Source: Limnospira sp050045915 (GTDB lineage: Bacteria; Cyanobacteriota; Cyanobacteriia; Cyanobacteriales; Microcoleaceae). From it: a DNA stretch of 64,000 nt. The translations under genes and the position numbers were made by a program. Position 1 is the stretch's first letter, and each line of letters opens with the position of its first letter. Shown piece by piece: positions 1-7,488 of this stretch. Below the pieces are notes generated by a model. The model ran no database searches. It saw only the letters and a program-made list of their open reading frames with translations, and was not told where the DNA came from. The stretch is taken from the NCBI GenBank assembly GCA_050045915.1, contig JBNGCR010000003.1:20378-84377 (forward strand), given 5' to 3'.

Positions 1-154
1 CCGCCACCACAACGAATGCCACCGCAAATAAGAACATCAGCAACAGCAGCATCAGCAATAAAAATACTTTTCCGCCGTTGGGAACTAGGGGATAAAAAAA
101 CGGTTGGGCGATCGCGAGAAAGCGCTTCCAAAGTTGACCATCAAATCGATTCAT
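1..154 (-). CDS. ABC transporter permease/ATPase, N-terminal fragment
   Basis: The reverse strand reads from an ATG at 154 to the window edge with no stop (about 51 codons). It begins MNRFDGQLWKRFLAIAQPFF and runs into a long Leu/Met/Phe/Val stretch, the first membrane helix. This N-terminus resembles the SbmA/BacA/YddA-type half-transporters of cyanobacteria, in which a fused permease and ATPase move an unknown substrate across the inner membrane. Only the N-terminus is visible, so neither the ATPase nor the substrate can be judged. The family call comes from recall of similar N-termini. Confidence 0.6.
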   Translation of the reverse strand, partial: MNRFDGQLWKRFLAIAQPFFYPLVPNGGKVFLLLMLLLLMFLFAVAFVVVA

Positions 155-599
155 GTGTTCGGTTCAGACCTAATTTCTGTAGCTCAATAGTAAAGATAGG
201 GCAAAAATACCCGAGTAACAGTAGCAATGGTGGCGCAATCGAGGGGGTGGAGGGCATCAGCCGAAGCTGCCGGCGACCGTCGGATTCCTGTCATGGGAAG
301 CCCAGTTTCGGGGTATCGAAGCGAAGCTGGGAGGGTGAAGCCACAAACGGACGGTTGGCGGAAACCTGCGGATGAGCAAAATTCCCAACAATTTGGGTTG
401 TCTGTCAGTATAGCCGAGATCGACCTCCGTCAAACCCAGTTCGGGAAACGGCGATCGGGCTACCCGACAACAGCCCCCAGGACAAGCTTTGCATTATTCT
501 AAAACATCTCAATTGAGGCGATCGCAAAAATCCGGCCCGCCTCTCCGGTAAACTATAAAGTTATCGAATTGAAATCGTCGAACGCTCACAAACAACACC
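155..599. other. gene-free spacer between divergent genes
   Basis: This separates the leftward transporter from the rightward ferredoxin gene and should contain both promoters. The overlapping open frames at 16-375 and 227-502 have no ribosome site or recognisable protein character and were not accepted. An AT-rich segment near 550-575 could hold the ferredoxin promoter, but no convincing -35/-10 pair was seen. Confidence 0.5.
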
Positions 600-920
600 A
601 TGTCCAATACCTACACGGTGGAAATCCGCCACCAAGGCCAAACCCATCAGATTGAAGTCCCCGCCGATCGCCCCATCCTCGCCGTGGCGGAGGAAGCCGG
701 ACTCGACCTCCCCAATTCCTGCAACGCCGGAGTCTGCACCACCTGCGCGGGTAAACTGATTTCGGGGGAAGTCGATCAGAGTGAAGGAATGGGCGTGAGT
801 CCCGAATTGCAGGCGGAAGGATATGTCCTGCTGTGCGTGGCCCGCCCCCTTTCCGATATCGTCGTCGAAACTGAAAAAGAGAACGAAGTTTACGATCGCC
901 AATTCGGACAAACCGCTTAA
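600..920 (+). CDS. plant-type [2Fe-2S] ferredoxin with C-terminal extension (Fed3/FdC1-like)
   Basis: A 106-residue soluble electron carrier. The cluster ligands are C41, C46, C49 and C79 (CX4CX2CX29C), as in photosynthetic ferredoxins. The motif around the first ligands is NSCNAGVCTTCAGK rather than the YSCRAGACSTCAGK of the major PetF, and a tail of about 10 residues follows the usual end of the fold. Both traits match the minor cyanobacterial ferredoxin group typified by Synechocystis Slr1828 and plant FdC1. This is therefore probably a low-abundance ferredoxin with dedicated partners rather than the main photosystem I acceptor. It appears monocistronic. Confidence 0.9.
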   Translation: MSNTYTVEIRHQGQTHQIEVPADRPILAVAEEAGLDLPNSCNAGVCTTCAGKLISGEVDQSEGMGVSPELQAEGYVLLCVARPLSDIVVETEKENEVYDRQFGQTA

Positions 921-970
921 AATTGACGAATATCGATATATAGCGGTTTTCGAGCGGATGAGATCCGAAC

Positions 971-1007
971 GATCCCCCTAAATCCCCCTTAACAAGGGGG
1001 ACTTTGA
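971..1007 (+). repeat. 37-bp interspersed repeat, copy A
   Basis: A 37-bp element containing the near-palindrome CCCCCTTAACAAGGGGG. An inverted copy with one mismatch lies at 4057-4093. Similar sequences are common intergenic repeats in cyanobacteria and can fold into a hairpin. Confidence 0.8.
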
Positions 1008-1040
1008 CCTGAGAAACGCTAGAGAAATAGACGAAATCCG

Positions 1041-1238
1041 ATGACACACCACCTGATCACCGCCGAAATCGACCTACAAGAATCGCCGAAAGCCTTGAAC
1101 GAGGCGATCGCCGATGAATTGGAAACCCGGGGGGAACCCCTGCGCTGGGCCGTCACCCGGGTCGATCCCGACAAAAACACCGCCCACGTCGAAGCAGTCG
1201 TCACCACCGGCGAAAGCGATCGCCCCGTTCAAAAATGA
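1041..1238 (+). CDS. small conserved-type protein upstream of the DUF3326 gene
   Basis: A 65-residue acidic protein with no membrane segment or known domain. Its stop overlaps the start of the DUF3326 gene (ATGA at 1235-1238), so the two are very likely translationally coupled and work together. The function is unknown. It is accepted as real because of the coupling and its good coding composition. Confidence 0.65.
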   Translation: MTHHLITAEIDLQESPKALNEAIADELETRGEPLRWAVTRVDPDKNTAHVEAVVTTGESDRPVQK

Positions 1239-2290
1239 CCGCCCGCCCCTACACCGCCGTCCTGATCGTCCCCACGGGAGTCGGGGCCGACGTGGGGGGC
1301 TACGCGGGGGACGCCCTGCCCGTCGCCCGCGCCCTCTCCGGGGTCTGCGACACCCTGATCACCCACCCCAACGTCCTCAACGGCGCCGGGCTGTACTGGC
1401 CCCTACCCAACGCCCTCTACGTCGAGGGTTACGCCCTCGATCGCTTTGCGGCGGGAGATTGGGGCCTGCAACCCGTCCACGGCAACCGGGTGGGGTTGCT
1501 CCTCGATCGCGCGATCGAACCGGAACTGCGACTGCGGCACCTGCAAGCCGCCGACGCCGCCCGGGCCACCCTGGGCATCGCCGTGACGGATTACGCCCTC
1601 ACCGATGCCCCCCTGAATGTCGAATTGCGAACCGCCCCGTCCGGGGCATCCTGGGGGACCATCGGCAACCCGGACAGCCTGCTGCGGGGGGCGCGACAGT
1701 TGATCGACAAAGCCGGGGCCGAAGCGATCGCGGTGGTGGCCCGGTTCCCCGACGACGAAGGCAGCGAAGCCCTCACCCAGTACCGCCACGGACAGGGGGT
1801 CGATCCCCTGGCGGGGGCGGAAGCCATCATCAGCCATCTCGTCGTCCGCACCTTCAAAATTCCCTGCGCCCACGCCCCGGCCCTCTCGCCCCTCCCCCTT
1901 GACCCGGATCTGTCCCCGCGATCGGCGGCGGAGGAGATCGGCCACACCTTTCTCCCCTGCGTCCTGGCAGGGTTGAGTCGCGCCCCCCGATATGTGGAAC
2001 AACCGGGGACGAATGCTATCTGGGGGGATGCGGTGGATGCGGTGGTGGTTCCAGAAACCGCCTGCGGGGGGTCCGCGATGCTCAGTTTTGCCGGGACTGC
2101 CACGAAAATTATCACCGTGGCGGAGAACGGAACCCGCATGGAAACGCCACCGGACGCCATCGGCATCAAAGCGATCTCGGCGCGATCGTATCTGGAGGCG
2201 ATCGGTATTTTGGCAGCCCTGCGGCAGGGGATCGACCCCGACAACCTGCGCCCCCAGATCCATTCCCTGAACCGACTCTACACTCCCTAA
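1235..2290 (+). CDS. DUF3326 domain protein
   Basis: A 351-residue protein with the features of DUF3326, a family shared by cyanobacteria and plants. The N-terminus has a VPTGVGADVGGYAGDA segment, followed by THPNVLNGAG and a central VVARFPDD region. It looks soluble, with no signal peptide. No biochemical role is known to me for the family. It overlaps the preceding 65-residue gene by four bases and is followed by a spacer of about 115 bases, so these two genes probably form a small operon. Confidence 0.85.
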   Translation: MTARPYTAVLIVPTGVGADVGGYAGDALPVARALSGVCDTLITHPNVLNGAGLYWPLPNALYVEGYALDRFAAGDWGLQPVHGNRVGLLLDRAIEPELRLRHLQAADAARATLGIAVTDYALTDAPLNVELRTAPSGASWGTIGNPDSLLRGARQLIDKAGAEAIAVVARFPDDEGSEALTQYRHGQGVDPLAGAEAIISHLVVRTFKIPCAHAPALSPLPLDPDLSPRSAAEEIGHTFLPCVLAGLSRAPRYVEQPGTNAIWGDAVDAVVVPETACGGSAMLSFAGTATKIITVAENGTRMETPPDAIGIKAISARSYLEAIGILAALRQGIDPDNLRPQIHSLNRLYTP

Positions 2291-2405
2291 ATCATCTCTT
2301 TGGGATAGGAATTAAGCGGGTCGGGGGTTAAGATAGTTAGGAGTTGTAGATTTTAACTGAACTGGCTAAAGCGACACGGCACTGCACATTCAAACGGCGA
2401 ATATC

Positions 2406-2999
2406 GTGGAAAAAAGTCCCAACAATCCGGAATTGGAACCCTTCACCCGCACTCAGGTTTTGGTCGCGATGGGGGGAACGGCTCTCCTGTTGCTGATCGT
2501 TGCCAAACTGATATTATTTGTCGGTGATATTGCCATCCTCCCCGTCAAATTGACGGGACTCGGGCTGTTGCAGGGGTTGGCGATCGGATTGGGCATCACA
2601 GGAGCCAGCGCGATCCTGTACCGCCTTTGGCCGGCTTACAGTCGCAGCGCCGACATTTATTTAAAATTGGTACTCACGCCGCTATTGTGGGTGGATTTAA
2701 TTTGGTTGGGACTTCTCCCCGGCTTGAGTGAAGAACTGTTATTTCGGGGGGCAATTTTTGCCGCGATCGGACTCAATCCATTGGGGATAATTGTATCGAG
2801 CATTTGCTTCGGTTTGCTCCACTTTAGCGGCTCCCAACAGTGGCCCTATATCGTCTGGGCGACGGTGGTGGGCGCACTGCTCGGATACAGCGCCCTGGTG
2901 ACGGGAAACCTCTTAATTCCGATTGTCGCCCACATCTTCACTAACTTAATTTCGGGCTGTCTTTGGAAGCTGAAATATATCGGCGGTATGGAATCGTAA
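2406..2999 (+). CDS. CPBP-family intramembrane metalloprotease
   Basis: A 197-residue integral membrane protein starting at GTG. Hydrophobic segments lie around residues 18-40, 50-72, 88-105, 115-140 and 150-185. The signature motifs of the CPBP/Abi (Rce1-like) family are present: EELLFR at E109-E110-R114, a His in GLLHF near 139, and AHIFTN near the C-terminus. These residues coordinate zinc or activate water in glutamic intramembrane proteases. The substrate is unknown. A second CPBP protein is encoded at 51301. Confidence 0.85.
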   Translation: MEKSPNNPELEPFTRTQVLVAMGGTALLLLIVAKLILFVGDIAILPVKLTGLGLLQGLAIGLGITGASAILYRLWPAYSRSADIYLKLVLTPLLWVDLIWLGLLPGLSEELLFRGAIFAAIGLNPLGIIVSSICFGLLHFSGSQQWPYIVWATVVGALLGYSALVTGNLLIPIVAHIFTNLISGCLWKLKYIGGMES

Positions 3000-3090
3000 A
3001 AAGTCTCGCCCCCAAACCCCCAAAATTTTTGAGAACAATCAGTTTCATCAATCCCTCTCCTTGTTAGAGATAAACTCAGCATTCAATCTC

Positions 3091-3121
3091 TCTGTGTCCT
3101 CTGTGTCTCTGTGGTTCAAAT
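3091..3121 (+). repeat. interspersed repeat (CTGTGTCCTCTGTGTCTCTG type), copy 1
   Basis: This segment ending in CTCTGTGGTTCAAAT recurs in a slightly diverged form at 4136-4167. It is a familiar interspersed sequence in filamentous cyanobacteria. Its presence argues that the open frame starting at 3061 (TTG) is not translated from there and that the next gene starts further down. Confidence 0.7.
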
Positions 3122-3147
3122 CTCCACCCAAAAAACTTCCGAAAAAG

Positions 3148-4020
3148 ATGCGATCGCCCGTCAATTTAACCCATTACAAAACCCAATCGGAAGACACCAG
3201 CATCGATGCCGAATTGATGCAATTTTCGCGATCGCGCCAATTCACCGCAGGTCAAAAACTCGCCTTTCTCCAACGCATCATCCGACGGGGTATAAAATTA
3301 GTCTGCTGGGGAATTCAGCAACAACGCCCGAATTGCGACAATTTAACCTTCAAACAATTGTACGTCCGCAAACGTTGGGGAGAACTGTTTCAAACTTACG
3401 CCAACAATAACTTGTTGGGTGAAAGGGGGCAATTGATGATAGAAGATCCGATCGCGATCGCCTATAAAATTATCGACAAACTCGATCTCTTAAATATCCC
3501 ATACTATATCGGCGGTTCCGTCGCCAGTTCGCTGCAAGGAGAAGCCAGATTCACCGAAGATATTGATTTGGTCATCTACCTCGAATTCTCTCAGGTCGAA
3601 ATCTTCATCCAAACATTCGGAGCGGATTTTTATGTCAGTGATGTAGCCGTAAGAGATGCGATTTCCGGTCGAATCGGTTCATTTAACCTGATTGATTTAA
3701 ACTCCCTCGAAAAAGCCGATATTTTCATCTCCAGAACCGACGATTTTTCCACATCAAAAATGAGCCACCGTCAATTGTACGTCCCCGAAGACAATCCGGA
3801 CAAAGCCTTTTACCTTTGCACTCCAGAAGATACCATTTTACAAAAGCTGGCATTGATTAAAATTGCCCCAAATGAATCCCAGAAACAATGGCGAGATATA
3901 TTGGGTGCGATCAAAATACAACGGGAACGCCTCGACCTGGACTACCTTTGGCAATGGTCAGAATATCTCAACGTTTCCGACCCTCTCAATCGAGCCCTCC
4001 AGGAATCCGGTATGATGTAA
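3148..4020 (+). CDS. nucleotidyltransferase-fold protein with fused N-terminal helical domain
   Basis: Read from ATG 3148, this gives 290 residues. About the first 95 form a basic helical module (FTAGQKLAFLQRIIRRGIKL) of a type usually encoded as a separate small gene just upstream of a nucleotidyltransferase. The rest starts at an internal ATG (3436) that has its own good ribosome site, GAAAGGGGG, six bases upstream. It holds the nucleotidyltransferase signature GGSVASSL...EDIDLVI, where the two Asp bind metal. Proteins of this type occur in MNT/AbiEii-like toxin-antitoxin systems. Either one fused protein or two products from overlapping starts is possible. The upstream TTG start at 3061 lies in a repeat and was rejected. 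Confidence 0.75.
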   Translation: MRSPVNLTHYKTQSEDTSIDAELMQFSRSRQFTAGQKLAFLQRIIRRGIKLVCWGIQQQRPNCDNLTFKQLYVRKRWGELFQTYANNNLLGERGQLMIEDPIAIAYKIIDKLDLLNIPYYIGGSVASSLQGEARFTEDIDLVIYLEFSQVEIFIQTFGADFYVSDVAVRDAISGRIGSFNLIDLNSLEKADIFISRTDDFSTSKMSHRQLYVPEDNPDKAFYLCTPEDTILQKLALIKIAPNESQKQWRDILGAIKIQRERLDLDYLWQWSEYLNVSDPLNRALQESGMM

Positions 4021-4056
4021 TTCAATACTACGGCAATTTTCAATACGCCGGTTGAC

Positions 4057-4093
4057 TCAAAGTCCCCCTTGTCAAGGGGGATTTAGGGGGATC
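4057..4093 (-). repeat. 37-bp interspersed repeat, copy B (inverted)
   Basis: This is the reverse complement of 971-1007 with 36 of 37 matches. The two copies bracket the DUF3326, CPBP and nucleotidyltransferase genes. Confidence 0.8.
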
Positions 4094-4135
4094 TGACCGT
4101 ATCGCAGCAGATAGACAACTGCTATAGAATTCCCC

Positions 4136-4167
4136 CTCCGTGTCCTCCGTGCCTCTGTGGTTCAAAT
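4136..4167 (+). repeat. interspersed repeat (CTGTGTCCTCTGTG type), copy 2
   Basis: A diverged copy of 3091-3121, ending in CCTCTGTGGTTCAAAT. With copy B just before it, it fills most of the spacer between the nucleotidyltransferase gene and the next cassette. Confidence 0.65.
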
Positions 4168-4282
4168 TTTTCAGAGACTCGGGATCATATCGATACATCC
4201 CAAAACCTGAAAATTCGGTAAATCCACGGATGGCGGGGAGAGAGTTAAATTATATGCTGGGATTAACATTGCAATTCCGGCC

Positions 4283-5806
4283 ATGAAAGACAAAATCGAC
4301 GCCATTCTGAATGGATTGATTCCCAGCCTCACCCAAAACGTTTCCACCGCCGCTCAAACGGTGCGGGACGGAACCAAAACTATGATAACACCCGGAGCCG
4401 GTTTGATCAACAAAGGCGACGGAAATATCAGCCAAAATCCCCAGGCGTTCGGGTTCGCCTTCGAGCACTTGCAGGCGATCGGTTTTAACATCAACGCCGC
4501 CCTCAACAATTCCGACTCCCGAGCCTATCAAATCCCCGCCGACGGAACCACAAAATACAGCCCCGATATCTACATCGATAAAATCGGAGAAGTCATCGCC
4601 GAAATTCAAGCCAAAGCGGGTTCCACAAAATACGTCGAAAACCAGGCGAACTCCAGCCACTACCGGGGCGACATTCTCACCAATATCGAAAATCAAGGCA
4701 TCGCTGGAACCACCGTTGTTATCGATGTCGATGGGATTAAAAGTATCCCCGTCTCTCAAGATGTCGCCGTTTGGGTCGCCGAAAACCCCTATCTCGCCGC
4801 AGAAATCATGAATGCTGCCGCCACCGTCGGAGAAATTGGCGGCGCGGGGGTGGAAGGTGCGGCCGTCAATGCCAGCATCAATATTTTATTGCAATCGATC
4901 AAAGTATTGGGGGCGTATTGTCGGGGAGAACAGGAACTCGCCCGGGAAGAATTAGATAAAATTTTATCCGTCACCATCGAAGGTTTGAAAAGTGGCTTCA
5001 TTCGCGGTGTCGCCATCAAAGTGCTGCAAAAGTTGATGGGAGGAAACGCCGTCGCCGCCCTCGGATTTACCGTCGGGGTCGAAGTTTTTCCGGTGATTAT
5101 TCAGGTTTTGCAGGATGAAATAAGCCTCGATCGCGCGATCGCCCAAGTGGGACCCCGTGCCTTCACATCCGGCGTGATTACGACCGCCGTGCTGCTGTTT
5201 CCCCCCGTCGGAGCCGCACTGTTGGGGGTATCGGTTTTACAAGCAATTTGGCAGGAAATCGATCCGGAGTGGAAAAAATTCGTCGTCACCACGGCAAAAA
5301 CTACCGTCAAAGCCTCTCAAAAGGGCGTGGAAGCGGGGGCGGCGATCGTTTCTTCGGTGTCCACCGGGGCGGCTGTGGTGGCGATCGCGGGAGTCGGAAT
5401 TATCGGAAAACAGGTGTGGGAAAACCTCGGCGAAGAACAGCGTCAAGCCGTTATTGAAAAAATCGATAACTCCACACCGGATCAGGTGAAAGTCGCCTAC
5501 GGGGTGACGATGGAAACCGCTGCGGGGGTGTTTGATGTGGCGTCCGGCTGGCTGGGAGAGGGGACTTCTAAACTTGCCAAGGCCGTCGATGACGCCACTC
5601 CCGAACCCCTGAAAAAGGCGTTTAATCAAATTTACGAAGCCGGAACAAATGCGGGTCAAGTGGTCGGAAAACAGGTCAATTCTGCGGTGAGTGCGACCTG
5701 GAATTTGGGCGGGAATGTGACATCGGAAGCCGGAAAGCATCTCGGAAATACAGCCAACACCGTCAATTCGATGTTGAAAGGCTGGACGAAAAAAACGGGC
5801 GACTAA
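4283..5806 (+). CDS. unrecognised protein: possible PD-(D/E)XK-like nuclease domain plus long hydrophobic/Ala-Gly region
   Basis: I do not recognise this 507-residue protein as a named family. Residues 55-130 contain E61 in a helix (AFGFAFEHLQAIGFNI), D95 in YSPDIYID, and Q109-x-K111 in VIAEIQAK. That order (E, D, QxK) is the active-site pattern of Mrr/RecB-type PD-(D/E)XK nucleases. The following 250 residues are rich in Ala, Gly and Val with several helices hydrophobic enough to enter a membrane (about 245-275, 290-320 and 355-378). The tail is polar and amphipathic. It starts at ATG, has no signal peptide, and lies 38 bases upstream of the EcsC/TerB-like gene. A membrane-associated effector with a nuclease head is an inference. 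Confidence 0.7.
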   Translation: MKDKIDAILNGLIPSLTQNVSTAAQTVRDGTKTMITPGAGLINKGDGNISQNPQAFGFAFEHLQAIGFNINAALNNSDSRAYQIPADGTTKYSPDIYIDKIGEVIAEIQAKAGSTKYVENQANSSHYRGDILTNIENQGIAGTTVVIDVDGIKSIPVSQDVAVWVAENPYLAAEIMNAAATVGEIGGAGVEGAAVNASINILLQSIKVLGAYCRGEQELAREELDKILSVTIEGLKSGFIRGVAIKVLQKLMGGNAVAALGFTVGVEVFPVIIQVLQDEISLDRAIAQVGPRAFTSGVITTAVLLFPPVGAALLGVSVLQAIWQEIDPEWKKFVVTTAKTTVKASQKGVEAGAAIVSSVSTGAAVVAIAGVGIIGKQVWENLGEEQRQAVIEKIDNSTPDQVKVAYGVTMETAAGVFDVASGWLGEGTSKLAKAVDDATPEPLKKAFNQIYEAGTNAGQVVGKQVNSAVSATWNLGGNVTSEAGKHLGNTANTVNSMLKGWTKKTGD

Positions 5807-5844
5807 AAACTGCTTTTTATACTCAAATCAACAGGAGTCGATTC

Positions 5845-7401
5845 ATGGTCAATACTCAATCCAAATCAGCAACCGTCAAAGAACTGGTTCAACAGGGCAA
5901 TCCGAAGGCGATCGCGGCGGTGTTGAATCGCAAACTGAATCCCAAAGGAGTCAACGCGAAAGCGTCCTTCGATTCGGGTTGCCTGCAACTTATGTTCGAG
6001 GCGAGTAAAGTTCCGCCCCAAGTCGTTCTGGTGGAATGGCTCAAACGGGGTTTCTCAACTTTTCCGGAAACCCCGATCGAGACGGTCAAAATTTATGGTA
6101 AAAAAACCGGAGATGATTTCCCCGCTTGGCAAGAGAAGTTTAACTTGGAGGATTTGGAACCGCCCGCCGATATGATCGACGAAGACACCTCAGAAAGTTC
6201 GGCGATCGCACCCCAGAATAAAAAGCGTTTCTCGTTTAATTCTTGGTTCGATTCGGTGGCCGAAATCGCCACCAATGCGGGAGAATCCGTGAAATCGGGT
6301 GTCGCCAACACGACCAATACAGTCGGAAGTTTGGCAACTCAAACCGGTCAAAATGTTGGCAACACAGCGGCGGGTTTTGGCGGCGCGATCGCGGGGGGTG
6401 TCAAATCCGGTGCAGAAACCGTCGGAAGTTTTGCCGGTCAAGCAAGCCAAGCCATGATGAATACAGCTTTGTATGCTTCTGAAAACTTCGCAAATTTTTC
6501 TGAATTTACTGAGAAAATTCCGGGTTTTGACTCTATTTCTCAGAAGTTCACAAACCAGCTTATGGTAATTGTAGATAATGTGGATATTGTCAAAGTTGAA
6601 GTTGAGGTGAACCAACTCAAAGAACAGCATCCCGATGAAACGCCTGCGGAAATTGCCCACCGTTTGATGGTCAAAAAAGCCATGTTTGGCTGTGGAGCGG
6701 GACTGGCGACAAGTGCAGTGCCGGGAGCGGCAATGGCACTCTTGGTTGTTGACTTTGCAACGACAAGTATGTTGCAAGCAGAAATGGTTTATGAAATTGC
6801 CGGTGCTTACGGTTTCGATCTACAAGATCCCGCCCGGAAAGCAGAAGTTGCGGCAGAGATTTTAGCTGTCTTGGGATTAGCCAAAGGTGGAGGAAAATTG
6901 GCAGCCAAACTCGGATCAGGATTTTTGCGAAATGTTCCGCTTGTGGGAATGGTTATCGGTGCGAGTAGCAATGCAGTAATTCTCTATACTTTGGGATATG
7001 CAACTTGTCGTTTTTACGAGGCAAAACTAAATTCTGCAACAGCACCTCAAACCCTGGAAGCTGCGACCGAAAAAAGTCAAGAGTATCTGCAATTTGCAAT
7101 AACCCAAGAAACGATTATGAATCAGATTTTGGTTCATGTGATTTTAGCGGGAAATCCCGATCGCACCTGGGAAACGATTTTGCCGGACTTGGAAGTCGCC
7201 AATCTGAGTCCCGCCTCTCTGGAAGCGATCGCGCAAACCATCGATTCTCCCCCTCCCCTGGAAACCCTCCTCGCCCAAATTGACGGCGATTTCGCGATCG
7301 CACTTTTGGCCCAATGCCAGAAAATCGCCGAACTCGATGGCATCGTCACCTCGGAGGAAGCAGCGGTGTTGAAACAGATCGAAGACACCCTCAAAAACTA
7401 G
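5845..7401 (+). CDS. EcsC/DUF697-like membrane protein with cyanobacterial N-domain and TerB-like C-terminus
   Basis: 518 residues, starting at an ATG preceded by ACAGGAG. Residues 1-95 (LVQQGNPKAIAAVLNRKLNP, then VKIYGKKTGDDFPAW) are a module found at the N-terminus of many cyanobacterial proteins. Residues 140-210 are a Gly/Ala/Thr amphipathic stretch like the tail of the preceding protein. Residues 235-400 contain a helical membrane module resembling EcsC/DUF697 (HPDETPAEIAHRLM, a hydrophobic hairpin near 285-310, then NVPLVGMVIGASSNA). The last 80 residues end in AELDGIVTSEEAAVLKQIED, the acidic pattern of TerB-like domains. It probably acts with the upstream product at a membrane. Confidence 0.7.
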   Translation: MVNTQSKSATVKELVQQGNPKAIAAVLNRKLNPKGVNAKASFDSGCLQLMFEASKVPPQVVLVEWLKRGFSTFPETPIETVKIYGKKTGDDFPAWQEKFNLEDLEPPADMIDEDTSESSAIAPQNKKRFSFNSWFDSVAEIATNAGESVKSGVANTTNTVGSLATQTGQNVGNTAAGFGGAIAGGVKSGAETVGSFAGQASQAMMNTALYASENFANFSEFTEKIPGFDSISQKFTNQLMVIVDNVDIVKVEVEVNQLKEQHPDETPAEIAHRLMVKKAMFGCGAGLATSAVPGAAMALLVVDFATTSMLQAEMVYEIAGAYGFDLQDPARKAEVAAEILAVLGLAKGGGKLAAKLGSGFLRNVPLVGMVIGASSNAVILYTLGYATCRFYEAKLNSATAPQTLEAATEKSQEYLQFAITQETIMNQILVHVILAGNPDRTWETILPDLEVANLSPASLEAIAQTIDSPPPLETLLAQIDGDFAIALLAQCQKIAELDGIVTSEEAAVLKQIEDTLKN

Positions 7402-7462
7402 CGCTGGGGTGTAGGGTGTAGGGAGAAAAACCCCAATCATCTTCAGATGATTTCGGCTGTTA

Positions 7463-7484
7463 GCTTGGGAATTGATTCCCAAGC
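7463..7484. terminator. perfect hairpin between convergent genes
   Basis: A 10-bp stem with a 2-base loop lies between the ends of the EcsC-like gene and the leftward hydrolase gene, just inside the convergence point. There is no clear U run, so termination is only inferred. The 3' half (GGAATTGATTCCCAAGCGGT) recurs exactly at 37856-37875, so it may be part of a dispersed repeat. Confidence 0.35.
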
Positions 7485-7488
7485 GGTG

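Noticed and set aside
1114..2263. Alternative-frame proteins of 262 and 286 residues over the DUF3326 gene
   Set aside because: Arg/Pro-rich shadows with no ribosome site; DUF3326 is recognised in the true frame.
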